DNA of 57,015 bases from Diplocarpon mali. Taxonomy: Eukaryota > Ascomycota > Leotiomycetes > Helotiales > Drepanopezizaceae. Numbering within the stretch: position 1 is the first letter of the stretch; each line of letters begins with the position of its first letter. Where the stretch lies: assembly GCA_024741835.1 (NCBI GenBank), contig JAENRP010000293.1, positions 1 to 57,015 on the forward strand, in the 5' to 3' direction. Below the pieces are notes generated by a model. That model ran no database searches, was not told the DNA's origin, and worked only from the letters and a program-made list of their open reading frames with translations. Shown one piece after another: positions 25,705 to 38,984 of this stretch. The translations under genes were made by a program, and so were the position numbers.

Positions 25705-26722
25705 TCAGATCTCCTTGGTGATGTCTACCGCAACGAGAAGCACGGTGAACAAAATCAAGATCTATATGCAGGTCGCCAGTCAGCTGCCTTTGCACGTAGG
25801 ATCAATGGACCAGCTCACGATGAGTATACCACCTGCAAGGGCAACAAATTCGTAGCCTCCAGTGATAGCTTTCCCCCTTACAATAGCATTCTGCAACCTC
25901 CAAGTCCGGAAAGCCCCAATCAGCATAACATAGATTGCTGTTCCCTGGCAAATAAATGCCAGTGGTTTTCCAAGGACGAAGAAGCCAAATTGACTATTCG
26001 GTAGGGGTGCGTGCTGAATTCGGCTTTTATACCAAACCACATGTCAGCATATTTCTCAGACAAGCATGTAGGTGTGCTTGCTTCTTACAACAGCTGAGCT
26101 ACGATGGTTCCGAGCATTGAGAGGGCGAGCGAGGTCCGGAGATAGCCGAGGAAAGTTCTTTCAAGCGCTGTGCGTGCTGGTCAGTACATCTATCTTGGGG
26201 GGCCTACAATCCTTCCATCGACAGATGAAGCAAAGAGTTGTAGGTATCGAATTCAGCGGAGACTATCCAACCATATCTACCTGCATAGAGTCGAGAGAAG
26301 AAAAAGAAGATGAGGAGGAAGAGTATACATGAAAGGTACGGGAGCTACCTGTGCGGAATGGCCGTAAATCGACGTTGGGGGAGAAGAAGACGTAAGTTAC
26401 CTAGGTGATCTCGACACGTGCTGTGAGCGACGGTAACACTTATCTGACGGCGCCAGAAAGCTTTGGTGTTATACGTGAGACATTCCAGGAGAGTTTCCGG
26501 CGCCTTCGAGATCAAACTCCTGCTGGGACTCTGCTGACGGTAGGAGGACGCCGCTGTATATTTGTTGGTTCGCATACGCGCCAATTCGGTATCTTCACGT
26601 GCGCTTCGTTCTGCGGGTGTGCGAGCCGAAGGGTCGAGATGCATTATGGGTAGATGAGGCTCCTCGGGAGGGTTCGCGACGGGCATCTCAACAACATGCT
26701 GCTTGCCAGATGCTTCTGCCAT
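25705..26722 (-). CDS. DUF202 family integral membrane protein
   Basis: Four exons, 26401-26722, 26089-26167, 25819-26023 and 25705-25761, give 220 aa. All three introns (233, 65 and 57 nt) are GT-AG and keep frame. The N-terminal half is cytosolic and polar. The DUF202 signature runs across the first junction: TCRDHL-A-LERTFLGYLRTSLA, where most homologues have ANERTFL. Three membrane spans follow: SLALSMLGTIVAQLF, GFFVLGKPLAFICQGTAIYV, and LAGGILIILILFTVLLVAVD. Distant relatives include YidH and the membrane domain of VTC proteins. Precise function is unknown. Because the spliced exons are short, this gene is easily missed. Confidence 0.88.
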
Positions 26723-29146
26723 GTTGCTAAACAGAAGCGGGCCAGGATAGGACGAGGGTTCGGGTAGACAGATCTGATACAGTGTTAATGATGGATTATA
26801 ACGAACATATGTCTAGGTCCGTGGCGAGGCAGAGCGAGGATGTAAATAAGGTGGGAGGGAGGGGGGAGGGCAGATTGAAGATGGAAATGAGCTTTTAGCT
26901 GAACTTTGCTGAGGTCTTCCAGTGCCAGTGCCGGTGCCAATCACGGTGTGTGGTCTGTTGGTGGGAATGGGGATCTCTTGGGGTGATAGATCCTGCTGAC
27001 TCATTGGCTCTCCACTCGAGTTCTGCCCTTTGACAACACCTCGAGGAAACATCGTTCGAGTCAACAATATATGTATATGTACATGTACATGTATGTGTAT
27101 TGTATGTATTCAAGTATATGATACTGAGGAATGTAGTGATCCGGGTCACATGTAAGGCATATGACGAGAGTGAGAGTGAAGGAGGAGAGTGAATCTCAGG
27201 GACACGTGACGGCCTTGGCATAGGCTGCCCTCGAGTACTGAGTTCTCTCTCTCTCTCTCTTCTCTCTCCTATAGAATCATCTACAACCAAGACCAGAATA
27301 CTATCATACCTTTTTCAGTGCGCACCTTGTGCAACCAACAGATACAAATATGTAGGTATTTGTACATGGATATCCACGCAATAATCGATTTTTCGTCACG
27401 ACATCTAGTAGTAACCATGATTTCGTCCATGTGCAGCCCATACACAGCATAACAGCGAATCTATTGGATGCAAAATCTTCTGCGCACTCTGTACAATACG
27501 TACGTACGAAGTATCATATCTCTCTTGGGACTCAAAGTAGTTCGCTGCCGGTACCAGTATGCTTGCCTGGCTTGGAGGCACAGCAAGGTCTCGACATACT
27601 GTTGTGTATACTACGGGAGGCGTTCTACGGATGTTACCAGTGCTTCGAAGGGTAGGGGCGAGGCTCTAGGGAAAATGGAGCTCTCTTCTGGACAAGCTAA
27701 TAGTAACGGTGGCATTTCCAGTGTTCAGGATTCCATTGAGGAATTTCAGCCCGTAAGAGCCGGGGTGGCATTTGGCGCAGCGGTGATCCGGCTAGGAATC
27801 ACCCAGCAAGTCCCGCGAGGGCCAAAATCAAGGATTAGATGTAAATTCCATCTCATTATGAGTGCTGGGTTCGCATCTGGCCATACATTGTCAGGTACGG
27901 TACGACTTCAATACGACTACTGTAGTACTCGTAGAAAACACAAGTATTATAGTACTCGCGTACTGTCCAGAGTAAACATTCTCTTTTCAGGCTAACAGGC
28001 TGCCATCTTAACTAGTAGGCTCTCATTGGCAGCATCGTGGACCTCTCCGCGGACGATATTCCGGGTCAGTTTCAGGAGGTTTATTCTTGACCGGGAAACT
28101 CGCGGCCTCGTACATGAATGGTACCCAAGGAAGAGGAATTGCCAGCGTCAACGCTGTGGCATGGCAATCCCCGTCACCACCAGTGGCGTCTCCGGCGCCG
28201 AGATTGAGCAAGCCTACATCAACGATGCGAAGAGCAGATTGCCGCGCTCAGAGAAGGACTTACAAGCCTTTGACAGGCTGATACCTGAGCCGGGGCAGAC
28301 ATGGAGAGTAACTTCGGGCTTGGACAAGTATGCGGCTGGGTACTGGATGCGGCTGCTGGGGAGCGGGTGCCCGAGCAAGTGGTCTTTGAGGTGCTGATCG
28401 GGGCTTCGAGTGCGGATACAAAGTATGATCTCCATTACTCTCCATCTCGAGGATCAAAAATTCAGAGAGTGCATCAGTGCTTGGTCGCTGGGATATAACT
28501 TGCTTCAAGACGACCGTGACGGCCTGTCACTTGACTTGGGTACCGTCCTGGGATTTGGCGATGCACTACCAAGTCACCTCATGTGGATATTGACTTTTCC
28601 TCAGATCTCCTAGCTTCTACGAGGTGTAGAAGAGTCCGGTCAGCTGCTGTGGGCGAAAAGGCTTTTTGTCGTGTCGCTGTCGTATGCCGATACTCACTCT
28701 CAATGTTAGGTCAAGGCCATTCATGCAGTGTATTATTGACTTTGAACCCTCTGGTGCCTCGGTTAAATCCCCCTGAGTAGCACCGCTGTCCCGCTTAAGC
28801 TTATCGCGCTACCTTAGCTTCCCTTATCCGATGATCCAGTCAGGGGCATTTCAGAACGTCTGGCGACGGTATAACTACCACCCACCACGGTACCGTGAAC
28901 TACAGTCTGCAAGGTTTACAGATATACACCTCAGGTAAAGACTCCGCGCCGGCTTCACCTCACAATCCTGCCTGGCAGACCGACGACTGCGGTACCCATG
29001 TGAACTTCAGCCCGATTGCAGTACATCGGCCTCCTCTCCCATACATCTCCGTCTCGTTCGCCGCATCGTCGCCATCTCCCCCGCTCGAAAGAGTCAACGG
29101 GCCAGACGAGGGAATGGCCACCTCTTAATTAACACGCTTGCCAGCC
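26723..29146. other. Divergent intergenic, 2.4 kb, with microsatellites
   Basis: Upstream DNA of the DUF202 gene and the CDC1-like gene. It holds a tatatgtacatg microsatellite at about 27066-27105, a CT dinucleotide run at 27245-27268, and tagtactcg repeats near 27929-27963. Open frames at 27468-27995 and 28026-28397 (one reads GAEIEQAYINDAKSRL) have no family I recognise. The second could be a gene relic but I do not call it. Confidence 0.45.
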
Positions 29147-31328
29147 ATGCGGAATTCTCACTACATCTCCGCGACCTCCCTCTTCTCGCGCGTCCTGCTC
29201 AAGCTGCCGCCCGGTCTAGCAGCGCAAATGCAGAGGCTGCGGAACTCCGCGTCTGCGGACAGACAGGGCTACGCTTCCCTTTCTACCTTAAACTCGGCGT
29301 CGAAACCGCTGGCCAGGCCTTCGCGGTGGGACCTGTGGCGGCTGCTGAGTCTGCCGCACTTGTTTGTGCTGGTGTGGGTTTTGGCTTTGCTGTGGGGGGA
29401 AAGATGGGCGTTCCAGAGCAGCATCGAGAGCTGCGGCTGGGACTCGTGGGAGAGATGGGTGAGTTTGGTCTAGATGCCGACAAGAAGCGTGGCAGATGCG
29501 ATTGCTGACAGAGAACTTGTAGCCCAAGGAAGCAACGCCGCATCATTTGATCTTCATCGCAGATCCGCAGCTCATAGACCCGCATACTTATCTCGGGAGA
29601 CCATGGCCCCTAGATAAGCTTACCATGATGCAAACGGACAACTATATGAAGCGCTCCTATATCTCGCTGCAGAGGAACCTACACCCCGATACCCTGTTCT
29701 TCCTCGGGGACCTTTTTGACGGAGGGCGCGAGTGGAAGACGGCGCGTGGGAACTCGAACGATCCGCCGTGGATGGCTGCACTGCGACCCAAGTACGAGCA
29801 GAGTTACGCGGAGACATGGGGAAAGAAGTATGGCGAGAGCTTCTGGTTGCATGAATACGATCGATTTGGGAAGATATTTTACGACTTCTGGAATCTTGCT
29901 GGGGCAGAGGCCGGGCCGTGGCAGAGAGGCAGAAAGATCATATCGACATTGCCTGGGAACCATGATCTGGGCTTTGGCGATAATATCAAGCTCTCTATAC
30001 GAAATCGGTTCGAGACGTATTTTGGAGAGGGGAATAGGGTGGATGTCATCGGGAATCATACATTTGTCTCTGTGGACTCGGTATCATTGAGTGCTGGAGC
30101 ATCGGAGCATGACACCAAGGAGATCACAAAGCCAGTCCTGGAATTCCTGGACCACGTGAAAACTTTGAAACGAAAAGCTGTTGCCCGTGAACTTAGCATT
30201 ATTGGAGGAGAAGAGAAGGTGTTGCAGTATGCCCACAGGGTCGAAGATGTCTCGAAAGTCGATTGGAAGAATCGGCCTTCTCTTGATCCAGGCCCAGACT
30301 CACCTGAGCTTCCCACCATCCTCCTCACGCATGTGCCCCTATACCGAGACCCAGGAACTCCTTGTGGCCCGAATAGAGAGCACTGGCCCCCAGAAACACC
30401 CCCAAAAGGCCAACTCATGCCGGTGATCCCAGATCACCGAAACGCCATCTCAATATCAAGGGGCTACCAGTACCAAAATGTCCTTAGCGAAGCGGACTCG
30501 GTCAAACTCATCAACAGCATCGGTAACGTAGGCCAAGTCTTCTCAGGTGACGACCACGACTACTGCGAGATCATCCACTCACCAGCCAAGAACAACGCTC
30601 GCGAAATCACCGTCAAGAGCGCCAGCTGGGCCATGGGTGTGCGCAAACCAGGCTTCCTTATGCTCAGCCTGTGGAACCCTATTGATGCTTACGGAGCACC
30701 GCTACACTCCTCGGATTCCGGACACGGCTCTACCGCCCAGAAAACTGTGACCATGGAAAGCCACCTCTGTCTGCTGCCCGACCAGATCGGCATCCTCACC
30801 TGTTACGCCCTGCTGGTGATCTTCACCATCAGCATGATCATCACCCGGGCAGCCCTTACCCCTATCCTTCACCTCTCGCCCTTCTCTCCCCTATCCTCCC
30901 AATATCCAGAAGATGTAGACATCCCGCTCCTCCCCTCCACAAAACAAGACTTAAAACACGACCTCGAAGACCACCGCCCCTCCTCCATATACCGCGCTGA
31001 TAACTCGTCCACGTCTTCCACCCACTCCAACCACTCCCTTGCGCCTCGTTCCTCCGCAGCCCGTACTCGCTCCATCAGTCCTGCCGTTGGCTACGGGCTC
31101 TCTCCCTCTGAAGTATGTTTCGCTACGCCACCGCTGATCTCTCAGGCTGGGACCTACGGTCGTCGCAGCACCGCGAGACGGGGCGAGGACTTCGGGAGGT
31201 CGAAGAGGAAGCGGGAGAGGAAACCACTCACGCCGTTGGGCGTTATCTGGAGGGAGACGTGGACGAGTGCTTGGAGGGTTACTTGGGTGGTTGGGCTGGT
31301 GTACTTGTATCTGGCGCGGTATGGATAG
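29147..31328 (+). CDS. CDC1: Cdc1/Ted1-type membrane metallophosphoesterase (GPI-anchor remodelling)
   Basis: Two exons, 29147-29458 and 29523-31328, with a 64-nt intron at RW-PKEATPHH, give 705 aa. A signal-anchor helix (LLSLPHLFVLVWVLALLWG, about 66-84) precedes a lumenal calcineurin-like phosphoesterase domain. Metal ligands are seen in IADPQLID, GDLFDGGREW, TLPGNHDLG, LLTHVPLYR and FSGDDHDYCE. Two C-terminal hydrophobic helices follow (CYALLVIFTISMIITRA and WVVGLVYLYLA), separated by a Ser-rich disordered loop. Yeast Cdc1 and Ted1 and human PGAP5 remove ethanolamine phosphate from GPI glycans in the ER, with Mn2+ dependence. Paralogue identity (CDC1 versus TED1) is not settled by eye. Confidence 0.88.
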
Positions 31329-32344
31329 GCTTACGAAACGACGGAGCACACTGATGTGATCTAAAAAATCCCAGACCCTGCGAAAAAGGAGGGAAAGAAA
31401 GTCTGCTCAAGGATAGTTGTAAAACTAGGCACCTCGTCAGGAGCAATTGGTGGATGCATGGGTTGGCGCGTTGTTCTGTCAGTCCCAGGATGGGTGGTCG
31501 TGCCTAGATGGTACCTCGTTGCAGCGATCGCCAGCATCAAACAAGCATAGTAGCAGGGTGTAAAACTTGAGGCTCTCGGCCTCAGTCTCCAGTGCTGGGA
31601 TGGCTCACTCGTAAGGCCATTCCTATACGACACGGTATTTGCTTGGTTATTTGCGCAGGGTTCTATCAGCTACGATGTCCTGCAATTTTGATCGGTATGC
31701 AAAGGCCTCATTATAAATACAAGTCACATCAACTATTTCTCAGCCATGAAGACTTCATACAACCAAGAAAGCGCACCAAGAAGGTAAACTCTTTCACTTA
31801 AGGATTGTTTTAAAGGCGTTGGCTGAAATTCTATGATACAAAGTTATTGCAAGACCAGCAATGCAACCAAACAAGGCAACAATGCAAATTGTAACCCGAA
31901 GAGAATCCATCTTGCTTCGTACCGCTTCAAGCAGGGGCAAGGAAACTATAGCAAAGGAAGTGCGCTAGTAAGTAAGGTCTTCAAGACACACCCGCTTGCC
32001 CATACGGCAGCACAGTACACCGTGTCCGTGAAGAAGGAAGAGGCATGCGGAAGGGGAAGGAAAGCTTCGCAAAGAATGGAACGCGATATGGATGATTTCA
32101 GCTATGATTTCGCCGTTCTTGATAGGAAAGGAAAGCTTGTGTATCTTCTTGACTGAGCCACTATGACAAATTGAAATTTTGACGCAACGGAGAGTGACAT
32201 TCTTCGCACTGTGAGATCTGTAGTCGGGGTATATGCAATACTCTCTAGCGAGCCCTGTATCTAGAATTGTCGTCGTAGCAATCATCGGCAAAGAAAACCA
32301 GGAAAGGAGCCAAAGCGTAGTCATTTGGCCATGACATCCTGCGC
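31329..32344. other. Convergent intergenic, CDC1-like / SIN3 3' ends
   Basis: 1.0 kb with only short frames lacking family resemblance. An open frame at 31833-32156 (+) is not convincing. Nothing else is seen. Confidence 0.55.
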
Positions 32345-35300
32345 CTAAGCCTTAGCAGGGTAAATTGCATCCTCGATCCACGCCTTGAATTCCTCATTCT
32401 TCTTTGCGACCTCGTCACGATCCAGACCCTTCATCCACACATTATTCATCTCGAACTTCTCCTTGAAACGCTCGGCACGGACATTTTCGAATTTGCGGAG
32501 GCGTCCGCGGGCAACGCTCTCCTTGGTTTCGGGGTCATAAGTGAAGGGCAGGACGCTGTAAAAAAAGTACTCTTCGCCAGGATCGTATTTGATCTTGTAG
32601 TTGTTGACATCGATACGGAAGCCGAGGTTCTCGTTATAGACCAAAGCTTTCTTGGAGGTGCCTACATCAAATTCGGCATCGACACCAGACAAGTTGCGGT
32701 CAAGGAAGCACTTCTTTATTTTGTTACGCGGGACGCCTTCGGTCGGATCTTCGCGGGCGTAGGAAGTGATGTAGTATTCCCAGGCTTCCTTGCGCCCCAT
32801 CTCGATGGTGCTGAAGGTGGTCTCATCCTTCTGGATCCACTTCAACTTTGCCTTCGACTCGGCGGGTGTCTACTGAATGTTAGCATAGGCAAAGAATCAT
32901 GGATGAGAATTGTAATACCCATTGGATCAAGAAAAGTTCCTGCTCCTTGACATACTTGTCAGCTTGCTTGCGGGCGTTGATCTCAGCATTGTAAGTGTAC
33001 TCTTCCATACGCCTGCTGGTATAGAACTGATCGAGGAGGTCTGGCGTTTTCTCCTTGACATCGAGAGTCGAGCAGATGGCACCGAATCGGCAAATCTGCT
33101 TGAGTAAATCTTGAACTGTGTACAATTGCCACCCCTTCTTGAGGTAGTATCGGCGGAAGAAATTCTGGTAAGTTGCCTCATCCAGCTCCCCTTCAATGAA
33201 CAGAGCGACATACTCCAGAGTCTTACGGTAATAGAAACTAGCATCGTTACGAGCGGCAATGTAATAGTTGTCAGGTTCGTTGCCCAAGCCAAGCTCCCGA
33301 GCAGGCTTTGGCCTGGCTGCCTTTTCGCCTTCATCTCTCGCAGAATTCTCGCATTCCTTAATCTCTTTCAGGCGTCGGTATAGGGTCTGGAAGATGCTGA
33401 AGAAGCAAAAGATGGTCTGGTTGGCGTATAGATTGAAGTCTGTATGTCGGTATGGTTGATATGGGTTAAAGCTGGGGAATCCATTCACACCATCAATTGC
33501 ACCAGGAACAGTGGTCCAGCGCTGATCCGTAACACGATTAACAGCAGACTCATCAATATTATCTGCGTCATCTTCTGCAACGGATTCAACGTCAGGGGTA
33601 GACTCTTTGCTTGCCGTAGCGCTGTCGTCCTTCTGGCCACGAGCTCGGACGCCATTCCGGCCTTTGTCGAGGACACCGCGGCGCAAGTCGGTCTTCTTGC
33701 CGTTGCCTGAGCGTCTGCCTCTGCCATTGGTGAGTTCCAGAGGAGTGATGTCTTCCGAGTCGTCATCTGGAGATCCATGGTCGATGCCGACACTGCAACG
33801 AGCGATGTCATCTTCAGGGATGCTAAAAAAAACCCCAATAAACTTCTCGAAGAAGTTTTGGATGCGAACACGCTCGTTGGGGTTGTGTTGATTTGCGTTT
33901 GCAACATAGATGAGCATGATACGAAGAACATCGAGAACGACTTGTTTATCGGAGAACTCCCAGGTGTATTGGAAAGGCTGAACTTTGGCCCGAGTGCATC
34001 TCTGACGTCTATTTTCTTCGTACTTGGTCTTGATTGCATCAATCAGGTGCTTTGCGGAGAAGTTCTTCTTGTCGGCTTGCTTCGCTTGGATTCCCATGTG
34101 ATCGAGGCTTTTCATGTAGCTCGCCGAGGTTTGACCCGCCCAAACTTTCTCCCATTCGCGCTGCAGAATCGGTAAGTGTGATTCATTAGATCGAAACTGG
34201 CGACCTACCTGAGTGAAACGCCATTCTTCATCCTTCTGCTTCAATCTCGCAAGTACGATTGGAAGCACAGCGCAGGGGTCCTTGAACAAGTCTGCCACAA
34301 CCTCAGGTCCTCGTTCGCCATAGACCTTCTTGAGAACACGCTTGTAGATAGCTTGGCTTGCACCGCCGAGTCCGATAGGCATGCGGAAGTTTTCCAACTC
34401 TTCTCTATTCATGGCGAGGATTGATTGACCAATAGGCTCGAGGAGTTGGATGACTTTGGCGTTAGCTTCGATATTGAAATCGTAGTCGTGTCGCTCTTCT
34501 TCAATACGGTGGAGAGATTCCTCGAAGATGTTCTTTCGGTGAGCAACGAAGCCGGAATCTTCTGAAGCCCATGTCGGATGGGAAGCCCAATCATCGTTGA
34601 GCACGTCTCGGCACATCTCGTCACGACCAGAGCAGGGTTTTAGCCGTTCCTGTTCCCTACAGTCAATTCTAGTCCACTGTTGCAAACTCTTTCGGGCCGC
34701 GGCCTTCGCATTCTTGTCCTTTGCCGACATCTTTGACCGCTTTGGACCCTCTTGCCCGATCGACCCCATTTCATCTTCCAAGAAGCGCTTGGTGCACCTA
34801 CTATGGCCGACTCGGACATAGTTCTGACCACTTGGGCCGAGAGGGTTGGGAGCAGCAGTCTCGCTACAGTAGGATTGAATATATGCCATCGTTGCTAGGG
34901 AAATTGCAGTGCGAAATCAAAGAGTCGACTAGAGTTTTGAAGGGGTAGATGTAGGAAGACGCACGCGTATCAAATAAGCATTGCAGAGCAGAGCACAATA
35001 ATAAGTGGTCCCCTCGCTCCCCGAGCGAAGGAGAACACCATCGTTGCTTTTAGCCGATCCCAACGACGAAAGAAATATTCCAGATCTCGTGAAACGAAAG
35101 CCCCACCACCCGCAAGAACCACGCAGGAAGAGAAGAAAAAAAAAAAAAAAGGTATGATACGCACTCTCTTCGGAAGCAGGCGATAGCTAGGTCCCAATCC
35201 TCTGCAGTTACTCAACGCCAGCCGGGTCGTGGGTGCCCTCGGCTGGTTGTCAATTATCTCCTCCTGTCCATCGTATGTGACAAAGCCCTTGAACCAGTGC

Positions 35301-36587
35301 ATCAAGTCAGGGTTACCGCCGATGAAGACGCTGACTTTATGCACGAGAACATTCTTATCGATCAAGTCCATCGAGAAAAGATTGCAGAGCCGGAGGAATT
35401 CGCTCATAGTCTGCTTGTTACCGATGTACTTCTTGACGCGGTCGAAGAATGCGAGCTCCTCGGTAGTCGCTGTCGCGGATGCGGTTGGATGTAAAGGCTC
35501 GGGCATGATTGGCGTCAAAGTCGGAGATTTTGTTAAGGCATCTGGCGCATTTGTCTTGTGGTTCGGTTTCATTCTCTATAGGGATTTTAGTAAAGCAGAC
35601 TGTATTACAGCTAGACAAGGTAAAGGGCATCGAGCGATTGGGGAATTCCAAAAGGCGTGATCCCCTCGGCCTCGGACTCATCTTGCGGGAAATTTTTCGG
35701 TCGAGGTTTCATGAGACAGACCAACTTTCATGCCTTTCAGAATCTTCCCTTTCAGGCTCATGCTCTTCAGCCTAGTCTTTTTTCAGTTTTACATACCTTG
35801 TTTGGAGCATTGCCCTGCGCTGCGCCTTTACTCGAACCCTCGGCGACAGTGTTAGCGTGTGAACTGGTGGTGCTCTTTCTTTTCTTGCTATTGTTATCCT
35901 TGGTGGCGCTCGCAGGCACCGCAAAGCTTCCCACAGGAGGCATCTTTGCTTCTCCTCGAGCGCTGTGGCCTTGAGGTGTCTGACTTTGCTGAGCCTCCTC
36001 CGCTGCCTTAGCCGCCGCCGCAGCTTTGGCTTGCGCCGCGGACTCGGGAAGAAATTGTTTAAAGTCTTCTAGGAGGTCAGGAGCCGTATTGAAGAGTGTG
36101 GTGACTTGCGCGTAAACGTCTTGGATGGGTTTCGATTCCCGCTGGTAGGTTTGAAGAATTTCAAGGAATTGCTTGTAAATTTCGGGCCTGTCTTGGAAAC
36201 GATTCTGTGATGCATGTTAGTGAGGCGCCAAAATGCGTCGCTCTCGCGAGCTAAGGTGAGTGTCAACAACCTTAATCTTGTTAACGTAACTGATGGCATG
36301 GTTGAATTCCACTGGACCTCTCTTCTCCAAGCCCGGTTGCGCACCGTTATTCAAACCAGGCTGACCCCCAGGAGTAGGTGTTATTGCATTTCTTGGGGGA
36401 TGTCCTAAGGTTGCGACCGCATTTGTCAATTGAGATACACCCCTTTGCTGTTGCTGATGTGCAGCAGCAGCAGCAGCAGCAGCAGCCTGATCGTAGCCCA
36501 CGTGGGTTGGAGTCTGACTATAGGCAGAAGCTGCATTCTGATTTGGTGGACTGAATACACCTTCTGGGCTTTCAATACTGTGCTGGG

Positions 36588-36622
<35 letters not shown>

Positions 36623-38016
36623 TTTCCTCCTGGTCGTTGAGGATTGTAATATCCTCCAGGAGCTCCGGGGGCGGGGACAGACTCGGGCAAAGCACGACCA
36701 GCGCCAGTGATAGATTGCACCGTTGTGCCCATGGGCGTAGTCACTCTGATTGTGTTTGGATCATTTCCAGCACCGCACTCAATCCTATAGCCCGGGGGAA
36801 GGAATGTATTGAATCCTTGTATGAGATTGGGATGACCAGCGAATAGCTCAGAAACCCGGTTAATCACGCCAGGTGTATCGATTCTGAGAGTTATTAGGGG
36901 CTTGAATCACGAATATAAAGACGCTATGAGGAATCAACTGCTTACGCTTGGCTCTTGAAATCTTTCATGATATCAAGGAATCGATTATAGACATCGGGCT
37001 GATCAGCAAACTGGACCTTGACCTGGTCTAGATAGCTTAGTGCGTCCTGATACATTGTCAGCGATAAGTTTGGTTGTTGTTCGACGCAACAATCAGCAGC
37101 CTTGAAGTGGGCTTCCCAAGTCACCCCCTTCCGAGATTTCCGAAATCTATGGAAGCTGGGTCCTACAAAAGGCCCGTCATTGAATAGAGCCGGCAATAAG
37201 AATTAGGGCAGATGAATGTCACCGACCGAGCGATGCTTGGGAGATTTTGAGTCACACGAAGCCATCCTCTGAGAGATTGACATCAAGCAGCGGCCCATGA
37301 CGAGTCCCAGCTTATAGAGATTGGCAGTTGAAGAAGTGGACGGGTGAACGAAATCTAAAAGTGAAAGGGTAGCTGCTTACATTCAATATGGGCTGCTGGC
37401 CCCCTTGACCGATCGGAGGCGCTCCAGCGATTTGATGACCCGGTGGGTTTGGTCCAGCACCGAACGGAAGCGCGTTCTGCAATCTCGAGACCGCCTCTTG
37501 CTGCTGCTGCTGGGCCTGTTGAGCTCGCTCCTGGACCTGCTGCAGCGTCCCCCCAAAGCCAGCGTTCCCCCCCGGTCCTCCGACAGTGTTGTGATGCAGG
37601 ATACTGGGCCCGAAGCCTTGCTGGAGCTGGTTGGTAGCCTGTTGCGGATTGTGCTGGATGGGACGGCTGGCTTCACTGTGCAGAGGTCCACCGAAGGCAT
37701 TACCAGGACCGCTAGGGGCACCGAGAGGGCCTGCTGGAGGCGCGCCGCCGTGATTGGCGAGGAGGCCACCAGGGCTGTGTATGGCGCCTGGTAGTCGTGA
37801 TGCTACCGGTTGGTGGATGGGTATCGAGCCCGTGTTGTTCTGGTGGGGGGGTGTTGGTTGATATTGCTTTTCTCGCATCTGCCGCTCTCTTTCTTGTCTG
37901 TCGCTATGTTCGCGCTCTCTTTGTAGATGATCCTCTTGCATTGCGCGCTGTCGGTGCTGCTCCTCGATTTCGCGCTCTCGGTCGAAGCCCGGTGGGCCGT
38001 GGGGTTGGTTATTCAT
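32345..38016 (-). CDS. SIN3: SIN3 transcriptional corepressor, PAH-domain scaffold
   Basis: Eight exons by eye: 37381-38016, 36946-37046, 36271-36883, 35797-36204, 35165-35575, 34209-34676 (5' edge uncertain), 32919-34160 and 32345-32869, about 1467 aa. The N-terminus is Gln/Arg/Pro-rich. PAH1 ([20 protein letters not shown], about 213-280), PAH2 ([19 protein letters not shown], about 440-505) and PAH3 ([15 protein letters not shown], about 622-690) precede the histone-deacetylase interaction domain with [25 protein letters not shown] and [14 protein letters not shown]. The Sin3 C-terminal domain ends at YPAKA. PolyQ and polyA runs lie between PAH1 and PAH2. It scaffolds Rpd3 HDAC complexes. 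The start Met could differ, because upstream DNA has further short frames. Confidence 0.93.
36461..36619. repeat. Two triplet repeats inside SIN3 (polyA and polyQ)
   Basis: A (GCA)n run at 36461-36486 reads as poly-Ala on the minus strand, and a (CTG)n run at about 36590-36619 reads as poly-Gln. Both are in frame within SIN3 exon 3 and likely vary in length between strains. Confidence 0.85.
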
Positions 38017-38984
38017 TCTGCTCGGAGCCAATACTCACAAGAAGTACGCCGCGGATCGAGAAGATAGAACACCGAGTCTTTGAGCACTTGAAGGGTTCAC
38101 ACACTGGAATAATGGTTAGTTGTGGTGTTGGTCGAGGGTTGAGAAGTATAGGAAGGGGACATGCCACAAAGCTTAACCATGAAGTAGTATTTGTAATGAA
38201 GCTTTACGTTGACTTGGCATGGGAAGCTACGATGATTCAGAAATTTATACAGAATGACGGAGTGAAGGTTGGCCGAGCCGTGCCCTCTCTGTCTTGATGA
38301 TGCTGCTCGAGTGATGCATGCGATAAACTGCACCCCTGGCCGGCAGAGGCTCCGTGTATCGCGCTAGTAGCTTTTGAAGGCTGAGATTCAGCCTTGTGCC
38401 TTCCTTGCCGTTGGAAACAAATTGTCTATCAAGTGGGTGGCTAAACGTCCGTTCGTACATGGAAAGGCTCGAATGCACTTTGTATCCATGCCATGTTGTT
38501 CTCGTAAGCGTGGCGTGTACCGGTCTTGCTTTGATCATATCCCGAATAATTGTTCCAAAATGAAGTCAGTCCTTTTGTTCGTTGGACCTCAGTTGTACTT
38601 GTGGGTATGCTCCAGAATAATAGTGTCTTCGCATGTGTAGATCTCTCCAATTACCGCAGCAGACAGCGCCTGCGGACAGATCTCTGCACAGAGGTTTCGA
38701 GGTTGAAGGGTCTCGAGAACACCGAAACAGACCTTCTTCCATTGTATCAGAGTCTATGGCACTGCTTGGTTCGCTGTCCCTAGTTCCTAGTCGATATTGG
38801 CATCTCCTGCGAGTTGCAGCACTCTTGGCAAATTTTGATATGCCTGGCAAGATGGCCGTATCTTTTCGTGCGCTCACTTTCCTCCTGACCCATTCTGCTA
38901 TCACCCCTACCGACTAAGTCTCACAATGCCAGACACCATCCACCCAAGCTACCATACAGGCAAAGCACCTGCAGAGAGTCACCC
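38017..38984. promoter_or_regulatory. SIN3 upstream region
   Basis: About 0.97 kb between the fasciclin gene stop and the SIN3 Met, both on the minus strand. A TATAAAT sequence (minus strand) lies near 38242-38248. Several short upstream ATGs occur before the SIN3 start. No gene is supported. Confidence 0.4.

Noticed and set aside
28026..28397. Possible small gene with GAEIEQAYINDAKSRL
   Set aside because: Some protein-like character but no family, no clear splice partners and competing frames. Mentioned only in the intergenic entry.
31833..32156. 107-aa open frame on the + strand
   Set aside because: No family resemblance and located in convergent 3' flank.
34649..34889. Separate gene starting at the ATG at 34,889
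   Set aside because: The frame runs straight into the SIN3 HDAC-interaction domain, so it is an alternative SIN3 exon or intron, not a new gene.
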